Assembly (NCBI GenBank): GCA_031180725.1
Contig: JAPSLO010000004.1
Span: 372,001-436,000, forward strand
Origin: Roseomonas sp.
GTDB lineage: Bacteria; Pseudomonadota; Alphaproteobacteria; Acetobacterales; Acetobacteraceae
DNA length: 64,000 nucleotides
Reading direction: 5' to 3'
The notes beneath the pieces were generated by a model, which was not told the DNA's origin, ran no database searches, and saw only the letters and a program-made list of their open reading frames with translations. A program made the position numbers and the translations under genes. Below, in pieces: positions 1 to 9,097 of the stretch. The first letter of the stretch is position 1. Every line of letters starts with the position of its first letter.

Positions 1-1
1 C

Positions 2-1672
2 TGTGGATCGCTGCGCTTGTTCTACACGGACGGACAGCCGCTGGCGCATGACCGATGCCCGATGGCCGTGGCCGTCCGCACCGGCGAGGAATTCCATGAC
101 CTTGAAGTGATGATGGAGCGTCCGGACGGCCAGCGCATCACCGCCCTCGTGAACATCCGTCCCCTGCTGGGGAAGGACGGCCGGCTTGAAGGCGCCATCA
201 ACTGCTTCCAGAACATTTCCAAGTCCAAGGCCCTTGAACGCGAGTTGCGGGAGAGCCGGGCAGACCTGGAGGACTTCTTCGAGAACGCCGCGGTGCCCCT
301 GCACATCGTCGCAAGCGACGGCACCATCCTCGGCGCCAACCAGGCCGAGCTGGACCTGCTGGGCTATAAGCGAGAGGAGTATCTGGGCCGGCACATCGCG
401 GAGTTCCACGCCGATGCCGAGGCCATCTCCGACATCCTCGCGCGGCTTTCGCGCGGCGAGAGCCTGAAAAGCTATCCAGCCCGCCTTCGGGCGAAGGACG
501 GCTCGGTTCGGCATGTGCTGATTACCTCCAACGGGCGCCGCCACGATGACCGTCTTCGCTCCACGCGCTGCTTCAGCCTGGATGTCACGGACCGCGTCCG
601 CATGGAGGAGGCGCTGCGTGACAGCGAAAGGCGAGCCCGGGAGCTGGTCCAGGCACTGCCAGTGGCCGTCTACACCACCGACGCCTCCGGGCGGATCACC
701 TTCCACAACTCGGCAGCCGCGGAGCTGTGGGGACGTGATCCCATCTATGGACCGGAAGGGGAGAGTTGGTGCGGCTCATGGCGGCTGTTCTCGCCGGATG
801 GCTCGCCCTTGGCGCATGACCAATGCCCTATGGCGCAGGCGCTGCGCAGCGGCATTCCCATCCGCAACGCCGAGGCGGGCGCGGAGCGGCCGGACGGCAC
901 ACGCGTGCCCTTCCTGGCCTTCCCGACGCCGCTGCGCGATCCGGAGTCCGGTGAGCTGATCGGTGCGGTGAACACCCTGGTGGACATCACCGAGAGGAAG
1001 CGAAACGAGACGCGCCTCCACGTGCTGGTCGATGAGCTGAACCACCGGGTGAAGAACACACTGGCCACGGTGCAGGCCATTGCTTCGCAGACGCTGCGGG
1101 GCGCGACGTCGGTGGACACCTTCGGCCGCTCTTTCCAGGCGCGCCTGATGGCCTTGAGCAAGACCCACGACCTGCTTACCGGCAACCACTGGGAAGGTGC
1201 CGAGCTTCGGCAGCTGCTGCTGCAGGAACTCGCCCCCTATGTCGTGGCCGGGCCAGACGAAGATAGCAGCAGCGCCGCGCCGCAGGTCCGCCTTTCGGGG
1301 CCCGAGGTCCTGCTCCGGCCCCGAGAGGCGGTCGCGCTCGGGATGGTGTTCCATGAACTCACCACCAATGCGATCAAGCACGGCGCACTCTCCTCCACCG
1401 GCGGATCGGTGGCGGTATGCTGGCAGCTGGACGAGGCAGCCGACACCCTTCACCTGCAGTGGTTGGAGCATGGTGGCCCTCCGGTGGCGGGACCTCCGAC
1501 CCGGCGGGGCTTCGGGACAAGGGTCGTGGAGGCAACCTTGCGCGACCAGCTCGGCGGATCGCTGGAGCGGCTGTGGAACGCCGAGGGACTCGTCTGCCGC
1601 ACGAGCTTGCCGCTGCCGCGCAGGGGCGGCAGCCAAGCCGGCCTGACCTCGACCGAGCCGCTTTCGGCCTGA
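2..1672 (+). CDS. PAS-domain HWE-family sensor histidine kinase (5' end outside window)
   Basis: The reading frame is open to the left edge, so the N-terminus is missing; the first visible residues (CGSLRLFYTDG) belong to a PAS domain. At least three PAS-type segments follow in tandem. The first and third share the motif LAHDxCPMA, which suggests internal duplication. The kinase core has an H-box (LNHRVKNTLATVQAIA, near nt 1035), an N-box (FHELTTNAIKHG, near nt 1350) and a WLE motif (near nt 1465), which define the HWE class. No transmembrane segment is visible, so it is probably cytoplasmic. The family autophosphorylates on the H-box histidine and usually feeds a response regulator; none is seen here. 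About 210 bases with no recognisable gene follow before tadD. Confidence 0.9.
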   Translation, partial: CGSLRLFYTDGQPLAHDRCPMAVAVRTGEEFHDLEVMMERPDGQRITALVNIRPLLGKDGRLEGAINCFQNISKSKALERELRESRADLEDFFENAAVPLHIVASDGTILGANQAELDLLGYKREEYLGRHIAEFHADAEAISDILARLSRGESLKSYPARLRAKDGSVRHVLITSNGRRHDDRLRSTRCFSLDVTDRVRMEEALRDSERRARELVQALPVAVYTTDASGRITFHNSAAAELWGRDPIYGPEGESWCGSWRLFSPDGSPLAHDQCPMAQALRSGIPIRNAEAGAERPDGTRVPFLAFPTPLRDPESGELIGAVNTLVDITERKRNETRLHVLVDELNHRVKNTLATVQAIASQTLRGATSVDTFGRSFQARLMALSKTHDLLTGNHWEGAELRQLLLQELAPYVVAGPDEDSSSAAPQVRLSGPEVLLRPREAVALGMVFHELTTNAIKHGALSSTGGSVAVCWQLDEAADTLHLQWLEHGGPPVAGPPTRRGFGTRVVEATLRDQLGGSLERLWNAEGLVCRTSLPLPRRGGSQAGLTSTEPLSA

Positions 1673-1884
1673 CTCCCGCGGAACGCGGGAACCGGTCCAG
1701 AAATCCGGCCGGTCGGAAGGTCGAAATCCAGCGGCGGCGCCGCGCGGTTCATCTCCCGGGGGCGCGGAGGGACTTGCCGCTGCAGCGCCGCCTGCGCCAT
1801 GCCGGAATGGCGCCACACCGGGCAGATCGCCGATATCTAGTGGCCAGTGAAGGCCAGCGGCCTGCCCTTTGTTGATCCGCCCCC

Positions 1885-2646
1885 TCAGCTCCGGCCGGGC
1901 TGCGAGGGTTGGCTCGCCCCCAGGTTCGTCACGATGGCGTCCAGATCCGCCTCCCCCGCTTGCCCGGCCAGCAGGGCGCGTCCGCCCACCGGATCGCCCG
2001 CGGCGGCGCGGGCGACGGCAAGATTGGTTGCGACCCGCGCAGGGGCGCCAGGGCGGCGGGCCAGGGGTTCCAGGATCAGCAGCGCCTCTGCCGGGCGCCC
2101 AGACAGCAGCAGCGACATGGCCAAGTTGTTGGCGATTGCCATGTTCTCCGGCGCCAGCGCGATGCCCGCGCGATAGCTGGCCTGTGCTTCCGCATGGCGG
2201 CCGAGCATATCCAGCGCCATGCCGCGCCCATCCAGCGCCGCGACGTCGCGCGGTGCGCGGGCGAGCACCCGATCGAAGACCGCCATGGCCGGCTCCGCCG
2301 CGCCGGTGCGCAGACGCAGCCGGCCGAGCTGGGATAGCAGCGCGGGGTCTTCCGGCCGGCGGGCCAGGGCGCGATTCAGCACCTCCTCCGCCTGCACCAG
2401 ATTGCCTGATCGGGCGAGCGCTCCGGCGAAGCGCGCCTGCACCTCGGCCCGATCAGGCTCCGCCGCCGCGGCCGCGCCATACATGGACAGCGCAATATCC
2501 GTCTGGCCCGAAGCCTCGGCCGCCGCCGCGACGCGCAGGCGAGAGGCCCCATCCGGCTCCCGCACAGCCGCGCCATCGCCGCCAGTCGCGCAGGCCGAGA
2601 AAAGAACCGCGCCGAACAGCGCGGCCAGGAATGCGCGATGTCTCAT
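1885..2646 (-). CDS. tadD: TadD-like TPR lipoprotein of the Flp/Tad pilus
   Basis: 253 residues. A short hydrophobic leader ends in a lipobox (LFSAC), so this is a predicted lipoprotein. The rest is TPR-like helical repeats (for example AEVQARFAGALARSGN and PALLSQLGRLRLRTG). TadD-type proteins assist pilus and secretin assembly. It is the last gene of the leftward tad operon; its ATG overlaps the tadC stop as ATGA. The family assignment is solid; the exact TadD role rests on position. Confidence 0.85.
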   Translation of the reverse strand: MRHRAFLAALFGAVLFSACATGGDGAAVREPDGASRLRVAAAAEASGQTDIALSMYGAAAAAEPDRAEVQARFAGALARSGNLVQAEEVLNRALARRPEDPALLSQLGRLRLRTGAAEPAMAVFDRVLARAPRDVAALDGRGMALDMLGRHAEAQASYRAGIALAPENMAIANNLAMSLLLSGRPAEALLILEPLARRPGAPARVATNLAVARAAAGDPVGGRALLAGQAGEADLDAIVTNLGASQPSQPGRS

Positions 2647-3599
2647 CGGGAACTCATGAGCTTGCCGATCTCCAGCACCGAAGGTCCGACCAGGGCAATG
2701 AACAGCGCCGGGAGGATGAAGAGGATCAGCGGCCCGACCAGCATGGCGGGCAGGCGGATCGTCTTCTCCTCGATGCGCATCATGCGCTCCTGGCGCATCT
2801 CGCTGGCCAGCACGCGCAGCGCCTGCGCCAGCGGCGTGCCATAGCGCAGCGTCTGCGACAGGGTGGCGCCCAAGCGCTTGAACCCCTCCAGCCCCGTGCG
2901 CTCGCCCAGCCGTTCCAGCACCAGGCGCCGGTCCGGCATCATCCGCAGTTCCTGCACCAGGATGCTGAATTCCAGCGCGACGGCCGAATTGGTCTCCGCC
3001 ATCTCCCGCGCCACGCGGTCAAGAGCGGATTCCAGGCCGAGCCCCGCCTCCGCCGCCACCACCATCAGGTCCAGCGCATCGGGCAGGCCCTTGCGGAGAC
3101 GGTCCTGGAATGGCCGGCGCATCATGCCGAGGAACCAGTTCGGTCCGAAAACCGCCAGCACCAGCGCGCCGAAGACGATCATCACCGCGCGCATGGTTGA
3201 CACATGCAGAAGCGCGACGGCGGCGAAGGCCAGCAGCGGCAGAACCACCAGCATCACCGCCTTCACGCCGATGAAGACCGGCACGGCGCGCCGTGCATCG
3301 AAGCCGGCCGCCGCGACCGCCCGCTGGAATTCGGCGACATCCTTCTCCGCCACGATAGCGGTGCCGCGCAGGATCTCGCCCAGCCGCAGGATGGGCCGCA
3401 GCAAGGCGGCACCAAGGCCCGGCCCCCGAGGGGCGACCGCGCCGCGTTCCGCCGGCCGGACGACCGCGCGCATGCGCCCGGCCAGGTCCCGCTCCTCTGC
3501 CGCCCGGGCAATCAGGGCGGCGGCCAGCACCGCCAGGCCCAGCGCACAGCCCGCCGCCCCGAAAGCCAGCAGCAACACCTGCGAATTGAGCTCGGCCAT
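2643..3599 (-). CDS. tadC: Tad pilus inner-membrane platform protein TadC
   Basis: 318 residues of the type II secretion F-domain family. It has an N-terminal hydrophobic segment, a membrane pair in the middle (KAVMLVVLPLLAFAAVALL) and another at the C-terminus (LVGPLILFILPALFIALVG), flanking the cytoplasmic helical F domain (GLPDALDLMVVAAEAGLGLE). TadC pairs with TadB as the inner-membrane platform that couples the CpaF ATPase to pilin extrusion. The start overlaps the tadB stop by one base, which indicates translational coupling. Confidence 0.93.
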   Translation of the reverse strand: MAELNSQVLLLAFGAAGCALGLAVLAAALIARAAEERDLAGRMRAVVRPAERGAVAPRGPGLGAALLRPILRLGEILRGTAIVAEKDVAEFQRAVAAAGFDARRAVPVFIGVKAVMLVVLPLLAFAAVALLHVSTMRAVMIVFGALVLAVFGPNWFLGMMRRPFQDRLRKGLPDALDLMVVAAEAGLGLESALDRVAREMAETNSAVALEFSILVQELRMMPDRRLVLERLGERTGLEGFKRLGATLSQTLRYGTPLAQALRVLASEMRQERMMRIEEKTIRLPAMLVGPLILFILPALFIALVGPSVLEIGKLMSSR

Positions 3600-4546
3600 C
3601 AGTCCCGCCCCGCCTGTCGGATCAGCCAGCGGATCGTCAATACGCCCAGTGCCATCAGTACCAGCCCGACCACCGCCATACGCTGGCCGGTGGGGTTCTC
3701 GGTAAAGGTGGCGACATAGAAGGGCTGGATGAAGGACATGGCCAGCGCCGCCACGAAGGGCAGCACCACCAGGATGCCCGCCTGCATCTTGGCTTCCGCC
3801 GCAAGGGCCTTCGCGCGCTTGGCCATGGTGACACGCTTGCGCACCATGTCCGCCAGGTTCTCCAGCGTCTCCGCCAGATTGCCACCGGTCTGGGATTGCA
3901 GGCCGAGTGTGACGGCGAGGAAGGCATATTCCGTCAGCCCCGTCCTCTCATGCAGCCGCACCAGCGCCACCTCCACCGGGCGGCCGATTGCCATGTCGCC
4001 GACCACCCGGGCGAATTCCTCCCTTGTGGGAGAGGGCATCTCGCGGCTCAACCCGCGCAGTGCCTCGCCCAGCGGCAGGCCCGCACGGATCGCGCGCACC
4101 ACCTGGCCCAAGGCATCCGGGATCTGCTGGAATACCTTGTCGCAGTAGCGCGCATGTTGCCAGCTGAAGACCATCCGCGCCGTGAAGAGACCGCTGACAG
4201 CAGCGAGCGGCAGCGCCGGTAGCAACCCGATCATGCCGGAAAGCCGCCAGGTCGAAAGCGAGGCGGCGCCGAGTGCCAGAAGGGCGACCACCGGCCAGGG
4301 GATTATCTGTTCCTGCGGGATGTCCGGATTGAAGCGCAGGAAGCGGAAAAAGCGCCCGAGCCACTTGCCATGCTGAGATCCGGCGATGCGGATACTCGGC
4401 ACGACGACGCTTGGCGCGGGTGCCTGCTCGGAGAGCGCGCGCACCCGTTCCCGGAGCTGCCGCCCGGAACCCCCGCGCAGCAGCGCCAGCGCGGCCAGCA
4501 CCAGCGCCAGCAGCAGCATTGCGCCGATGACCGGCAGCAGGGGCAT
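3599..4546 (-). CDS. tadB: Tad pilus inner-membrane platform protein TadB
   Basis: 315 residues with an N-terminal membrane helix, a central pair of hydrophobic segments, the F domain (IPDALGQVVRAIRAGLPLGE ... GGNLAETLENLADMVR) and a C-terminal hydrophobic region. It is a paralogue of the following tadC, and the tandem order tadA-tadB-tadC is the standard Tad arrangement. Only 2 bases separate it from cpaF. Length and topology are normal for the family. Confidence 0.94.
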   Translation of the reverse strand: MPLLPVIGAMLLLALVLAALALLRGGSGRQLRERVRALSEQAPAPSVVVPSIRIAGSQHGKWLGRFFRFLRFNPDIPQEQIIPWPVVALLALGAASLSTWRLSGMIGLLPALPLAAVSGLFTARMVFSWQHARYCDKVFQQIPDALGQVVRAIRAGLPLGEALRGLSREMPSPTREEFARVVGDMAIGRPVEVALVRLHERTGLTEYAFLAVTLGLQSQTGGNLAETLENLADMVRKRVTMAKRAKALAAEAKMQAGILVVLPFVAALAMSFIQPFYVATFTENPTGQRMAVVGLVLMALGVLTIRWLIRQAGRD

Positions 4547-4548
4547 GC

Positions 4549-5919
4549 TCAGCCTTCCTGCAGGGCGCGCATCCAGGCCTCGCCCAGGCCGAAATATTCG
4601 AGACGGTCGTAGAAGCCGGGCCGGATGCCGGCCGAGACCCAGCGCCCCTGGATGCGCCCCGTCGCATCCTCGCCCAGATATTCGAAAGTGAAGATGTCAT
4701 TCATCGTGATGACGTCGCCTTCCAGCCCACAGATCTCGGAGATGGCGAGAAGCCGGCGGCCGCCATCGCGCATGCGCTGGATCTGGATGATCAGGTCCAC
4801 GGCGCTGGCGATCTGGGTGCGGATGGCGCGCACAGGCAGGTTGGCCAGCCCCATCTGCACCATGTTCTCGATGCGGGTCAGCGCATCGCGCGGGTTGTTG
4901 GCATGGATGGTGCAGAAGGAGCCGTCATGGCCCGTGTTCATGGCCTGCAGCATGTCGAAGGCCTCGGCGCCGCGCACCTCGCCCACGATGATGCGGTCGG
5001 GCCGCATCCGCAGCGCATTCTTGATCAGGTCGCGCGCCGTGATCTCGCCCTTGCCTTCCAGGTTGGGCGGACGCGTCTCCAGCCGCACCACATGCGGCTG
5101 CTGCAGCTGCAGCTCCGCCGCATCCTCGATCGTCACGATGCGCTCATTGTGGTCGATCATGCGGCTCATGGCGTTCATGAGCGTGGTCTTGCCCGAACCC
5201 GTGCCGCCGGAGACGACGAAATTCAGCCGGCAACGCGCTGCGATCTCCAGGATCCGCGCCACCTGGCGCGAGATGCTGCCGAACTCGATCATCCGCTCGA
5301 AGTCGATCTTCTTCTTCGCGAATTTCCGGATCGAGATGGAGCAGCCATCTAGTGCGATGGGCGGGAAGACGGCGTTGACGCGGCTGCCGTCAGGCAGGCG
5401 GCAATCCACCAGCGGGCTGGATTCGTCCACGCGGCGGCCCACCGTCGCCGCCATCTTCTGCGCTATGGCATTCACCTGCGCGGCGTCGCGGAAGCGCACA
5501 TCCACCCGCTGCACCATGCCCCGGCGCTCGATGAAAACATTGTCGGGGCCGTTGACCATGATGTCGCTGATGGTCTCGTCTTGCAGCAGCGGCTCCAGCG
5601 GGCCGTAGCCCACCATGTCATGGGCCAGTTCCTCGGCGATGCGCTCCTGCTCGCGGGCGGAGATCTCGATGCGCTCGCGGCTCGCCACTTCATGCACCAG
5701 GGCACTGATTTGCATGCGCAGCACGGCGCCCGGCAGCTCTGCGGCCACTACCGGGTCCACGCGCTCGATCACCTGTTCACGCAGACGGCTGAGCGCGTTG
5801 GACATGCGCGGCGAAGCACCTTCCGCCGTCCTGGGTGGGGCGCTCCATTCCTCCGAGGCAGCCGGCGGCGCCGCGGCCGACGTGGTCAGCGGCTCGGTGC
5901 GCCGCCCGAAGGCCTTCAC
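4549..5919 (-). CDS. cpaF: Tad pilus assembly ATPase TadA/CpaF
   Basis: 456 residues of the VirB11/GspE-like secretion ATPase superfamily. Visible motifs are Walker A (GGTGSGKTTLMNAM), an Asp box, Walker B (RIIVGEVRGAEAFDML) and the His box (CTIHANN). The first ~55 residues are a low-complexity Pro/Ala-rich linker. It powers Flp pilin polymerisation at the inner membrane with TadB/TadC. The start overlaps the cpaE stop (ATGA). Confidence 0.96.
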   Translation of the reverse strand: MKAFGRRTEPLTTSAAAPPAASEEWSAPPRTAEGASPRMSNALSRLREQVIERVDPVVAAELPGAVLRMQISALVHEVASRERIEISAREQERIAEELAHDMVGYGPLEPLLQDETISDIMVNGPDNVFIERRGMVQRVDVRFRDAAQVNAIAQKMAATVGRRVDESSPLVDCRLPDGSRVNAVFPPIALDGCSISIRKFAKKKIDFERMIEFGSISRQVARILEIAARCRLNFVVSGGTGSGKTTLMNAMSRMIDHNERIVTIEDAAELQLQQPHVVRLETRPPNLEGKGEITARDLIKNALRMRPDRIIVGEVRGAEAFDMLQAMNTGHDGSFCTIHANNPRDALTRIENMVQMGLANLPVRAIRTQIASAVDLIIQIQRMRDGGRRLLAISEICGLEGDVITMNDIFTFEYLGEDATGRIQGRWVSAGIRPGFYDRLEYFGLGEAWMRALQEG

Positions 5920-7166
5920 CGCGCGCCTCCGCGCCCCAGCAGCCGGGCGAGCAGCCCACTGCCGCCCGCCGGCTCCGCGCGCACCGCCGCGACTTCCTGG
6001 GTCAGCGGCGCCAGGGCGCGGCGCAGGGCCGCGCTCTCATGCAGGGCGGGCCGGCCGAGATTGGCCGCGCGCGGCAGTTCCTTCGGCAGGTCGGGGATGA
6101 TGACGTCGGGCGCGGCGCCCAGGCCCTCCTCCACCAGCTTCGTCTTGAGCATCCCTGGCGCGCCGGCGCGGTTCAGCACGGTGACGACAGAGGTTGCCGT
6201 GCCGATGGTGGAGAACTTGCGGGCCGCAATGGTGTCCCGGATGGCGGCGACATCCGGGCCCAGCACCACCACGCGCTGGCGCGCCAGCGTCAGCACCGCG
6301 CGTTCCGCCGGGCCAGGCGGCATCGGCAGGTCCACGATCACATGGTTGAAGCGCTGGCAGAGCAGCGTCATGACCCGCTTCACGCCTTCCTCGGAAGGCT
6401 TGGGCAGGCTCTCCAGCGGCTCCTCGGCCGCGAAAAGGCGAAGCCTGTCGCCAATCGGGATGCCGGTGCGATCCAGGAACAGCGCGTCCACGCGCTCCGG
6501 CTCCTCCAGCGCCACGCGCAGCCCGGCCCCGGGCCGCACGCCGAGCATCATGCCCGCGGTGCCGCCGCGCAGGTTCAGGTCGAGCAGCGCGACATGGCCA
6601 TGGCTGACCTCGGCCAGCTGCTGCGCCAGGTTGACTGCGACGGTGGTCGCGCCGCAGCCGCCGCGGGCGCCATAGACGGCAATGACACGTCCGCTGCGAT
6701 TGCTCACCTCGGCCTCTCCGGCGGCATCACCCGCCAGGTGGGGGCCGAAGATGCGCGCGACGGAATCGCGCGTCAGCGGCTTGTAGAGATACTCCGCCAC
6801 GCCGAGGTCGCGAGTGAGCTGCCGGTAGAAGCCGATATCGGCCGTCTCGCCCACCGCCAGCACACGCACATCAGGCGTGCAGACCGCGGCGAGCTGCTCC
6901 AGCGCCATCACCGGATCCTCCACGCCGGAGAGGTCCACCAGCAGCACGCGCGGCGTCGGCTCGCGCTCCAGCGCCTTGATGGCTGCGCGGATGCCGCCGC
7001 GCCGCAACAGCAGCGCGCCGGCCTGTTCGGCCAGGCCGTTGCGCAGTGCCAGCTCGCTGCGCTCATCATCCAGGAAGGCCACGAAGCCGGGGCGGTCGCT
7101 CGGCAGTGCGGCGGCGCCGCGGGCATGGTCCGCCGCCTCACGTAGCTGCATCACCTCAGGGCGCAT
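5916..7166 (-). CDS. cpaE: Pilus localisation ATPase-like protein CpaE/TadZ
   Basis: 416 residues from the ATG at 7166, chosen because AGGAG lies 6 bases upstream; a longer in-frame start would lie deep inside cpaD. It has an N-terminal receiver-like domain (residues ~20-140) and a C-terminal MinD/ParA-like domain. The deviant Walker A reads GARGGCGATT, lacking both lysines of the canonical KGGxGKT, as in many TadZ/CpaE proteins, so nucleotide hydrolysis may be weak or absent. The family positions the pilus machine at the pole. It overlaps cpaD by 11 bases. Confidence 0.92.
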   Translation of the reverse strand: MRPEVMQLREAADHARGAAALPSDRPGFVAFLDDERSELALRNGLAEQAGALLLRRGGIRAAIKALEREPTPRVLLVDLSGVEDPVMALEQLAAVCTPDVRVLAVGETADIGFYRQLTRDLGVAEYLYKPLTRDSVARIFGPHLAGDAAGEAEVSNRSGRVIAVYGARGGCGATTVAVNLAQQLAEVSHGHVALLDLNLRGGTAGMMLGVRPGAGLRVALEEPERVDALFLDRTGIPIGDRLRLFAAEEPLESLPKPSEEGVKRVMTLLCQRFNHVIVDLPMPPGPAERAVLTLARQRVVVLGPDVAAIRDTIAARKFSTIGTATSVVTVLNRAGAPGMLKTKLVEEGLGAAPDVIIPDLPKELPRAANLGRPALHESAALRRALAPLTQEVAAVRAEPAGGSGLLARLLGRGGAR

Positions 7167-7467
7167 CGGCAACTCCTGCTGGCGCGGGGATGACATCGCC
7201 ACCACCAAGGGCGGATGTGCCCGTCGCCGGCAGGGCCGGGCGCAACCCGCGCTCCAGGCGGCGAATGGCGAGGCTCGCCGGCTGCGCCCGCTCCGTCGAC
7301 GCGGCAACACCGCGCTCGGCATGAGCGGGCTCGGCCAGCATGGCGCGCAGATTGGCGTCGTTCACGCCTGTGGCCTGCCAGGTGCCGGGGCGGGAGAAGT
7401 CCTTGCCCCCGCCGCAGCTGGCGAGAAGCAGCAAAAGACCGAGGCGCGAGATCGGGGGAGCTCGCAT
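7156..7467 (-). CDS. cpaD: Short CpaD-like pilus assembly lipoprotein
   Basis: 103 residues from the ATG at 7467, which has GGAG 8 bases upstream; an alternative GTG/ATG at 7476/7473 overlaps the cpaC stop. The leader ends in a lipobox (LLASC). The body keeps a CpaD-type core (NDANLRAMLAEPAHAERG) but is about half the usual family length. CpaD proteins sit in the outer membrane with the secretin. Position between cpaC and cpaE supports the call; the small size leaves some doubt about full function. Confidence 0.75.
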   Translation of the reverse strand: MRAPPISRLGLLLLLASCGGGKDFSRPGTWQATGVNDANLRAMLAEPAHAERGVAASTERAQPASLAIRRLERGLRPALPATGTSALGGGDVIPAPAGVADAP

Positions 7468-7472
7468 CGCCA

Positions 7473-9053
7473 TCACTCCAGGATGAAGCCTGCATCGAGG
7501 CGGGTGCGGATCTGTGGCGCTGGTGCGCCGCGAGCGACCTGCCGGCGATAGAGGATACGGTCGAGGTCCGTGGCCGGGCGGAAGGAATCTGTGGGCGTGG
7601 CCAGCGCCCGCGGATCCGAGACGGGCCGGACGAGATAGGGCGTCACGATGATAACCAGCTCGGTCTCATTCCGCCGGAACCGATCGGAGCGGAACAGCGC
7701 GCCGAGCACCGGCACATCTGCCAGCCCCGCCGTGCCGGAATTCGCCATGAAGTTGCTGCGTTGGAGCAGCCCGGCTATCGCGAAGCTCTGGCCGCTGCCC
7801 AGCTCCACCGTCGTCTCCGCCCGCCGCACGGTCAGCGCGGGAATGGTTACCACACCGGAAGCCAGTGGCAGGCTGATGGCGCCGTTCTCCGACAACTCGC
7901 TGACTTCCGGCCGCACCCGGAGATTCAGACGGTCGGGTCCCAGGACGGTGGGCACGAAGGCCAGGCTGACGCCGAACTGCTTGAACTCGATGCTGATGGC
8001 GTTGTTGGCCTGGCTGGCGGCGACCGGTACAGGGAATTCACCACCGGCCAAGAAACTCGCCACCTCGCCCGACTGCGCCGTGAGATTCGGCTCCGCGAGG
8101 ATGGTGATGAGCTGGTCGGCCGCGAGGGCGTCGACCACCGCATTGATGTCGAAGCGCGAGGAGCCGTAGCCCACTCCGTAGCGGCCGGGCACTGCGGCGC
8201 TGGTGGCGGTGACGGCGCCGGTGATGGCGTCGATGACGCGGCCGCCGGTACCGGTCCGGACGCCCAGCAGCCAATTGCTGCCGTCCGTGGCCAGGGCCTG
8301 CCAGTTAAAGCCCAGCTCACGCGTCACCTGGCGCGAGATCTCCGCCACACGCACACGCACATTCACCTGGATGGAGGAGAGCAGCGACAGGTCGTTGATG
8401 ACCTGGCGCGTCTCGCCGGCATAGGCGCGGGCGATGGCCTCGGCGCGCTGGGCCTCGGCGCCGCCCGGCACCTCGCCGCTCAGCAACAGCCCGTTCTGGC
8501 CGGTGGCCGTGACGCGTACGCCCTGCGCGCCACGGACCATGCGACGGATCAGGCTCTCGATCGCGGAGGGGCTGAGCGGCGGCGGGGCGGCCGCGGCCGC
8601 GCCCTCCTGCGGTGCCAGGCTGCCGCGCCCCGGCTGGACCATGACGTCATACTCGGCCACCGGCGTGCCGTCCTCCGAGGTGGCGATGATGGTGGTGCGG
8701 CCGGCGGCGACGGCCATGACGAAGAGACTGGTGGGCGAGGCCGGCTGCACGCGCGCAATGCGCGGATCCGCCGCCATCACGGTCAGCGCCGGCGAGGGCA
8801 GCTGCACCAAACGACCCGCCCCGGCTTCCAGCGTCAGAGGAATGGGCGCCGACGGGCGCGGCGCGGCGGGGCTGGCCGGCACCTGGCCGTTGCGCGGCGC
8901 GATGCTGCCCGCCTGCGCCAGGTTCGGCCCGGCCTGCACCATCGGCCGGGACGGTGCAAGCGGGGACTCCCGTTCCTGGCCCTGGGCCGGCAAGGCCAGG
9001 AGCAGCAGGCTGAAGGCCAGATGCAGCGGACGGCACGAATGAGGCGGCATCAT
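7473..9053 (-). CDS. cpaC: Tad pilus outer-membrane secretin CpaC/RcpA
   Basis: 526 residues with a signal peptide ending near ALPAQGQ. The N-terminal region has the pilus/secretin N-domain (VVQLPSPALTVMAADPRIAR type), then a BON-like stretch (SAIESLIRRMVRG), then the secretin domain to the C-terminus (VSLAFVPTVLGPDRLNLRVRP and VPVLGALFRSDRF). It forms the outer-membrane channel for the Flp pilus. It starts with tandem ATGs at 9053/9050; the first was chosen. It lies 44 bases downstream of cpaB. Confidence 0.95.
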   Translation of the reverse strand: MMPPHSCRPLHLAFSLLLLALPAQGQERESPLAPSRPMVQAGPNLAQAGSIAPRNGQVPASPAAPRPSAPIPLTLEAGAGRLVQLPSPALTVMAADPRIARVQPASPTSLFVMAVAAGRTTIIATSEDGTPVAEYDVMVQPGRGSLAPQEGAAAAAPPPLSPSAIESLIRRMVRGAQGVRVTATGQNGLLLSGEVPGGAEAQRAEAIARAYAGETRQVINDLSLLSSIQVNVRVRVAEISRQVTRELGFNWQALATDGSNWLLGVRTGTGGRVIDAITGAVTATSAAVPGRYGVGYGSSRFDINAVVDALAADQLITILAEPNLTAQSGEVASFLAGGEFPVPVAASQANNAISIEFKQFGVSLAFVPTVLGPDRLNLRVRPEVSELSENGAISLPLASGVVTIPALTVRRAETTVELGSGQSFAIAGLLQRSNFMANSGTAGLADVPVLGALFRSDRFRRNETELVIIVTPYLVRPVSDPRALATPTDSFRPATDLDRILYRRQVARGAPAPQIRTRLDAGFILE

Positions 9054-9097
9054 GCAGCCCTAGCAGCCGCCACCCGGCGGGACGATCCACGAAGAAG

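Noticed and set aside
1673-1884. Possible small gene after the histidine kinase
   Set aside because: The open frames there have no ribosome site or protein-like features and continue antisense or out of frame into neighbours.
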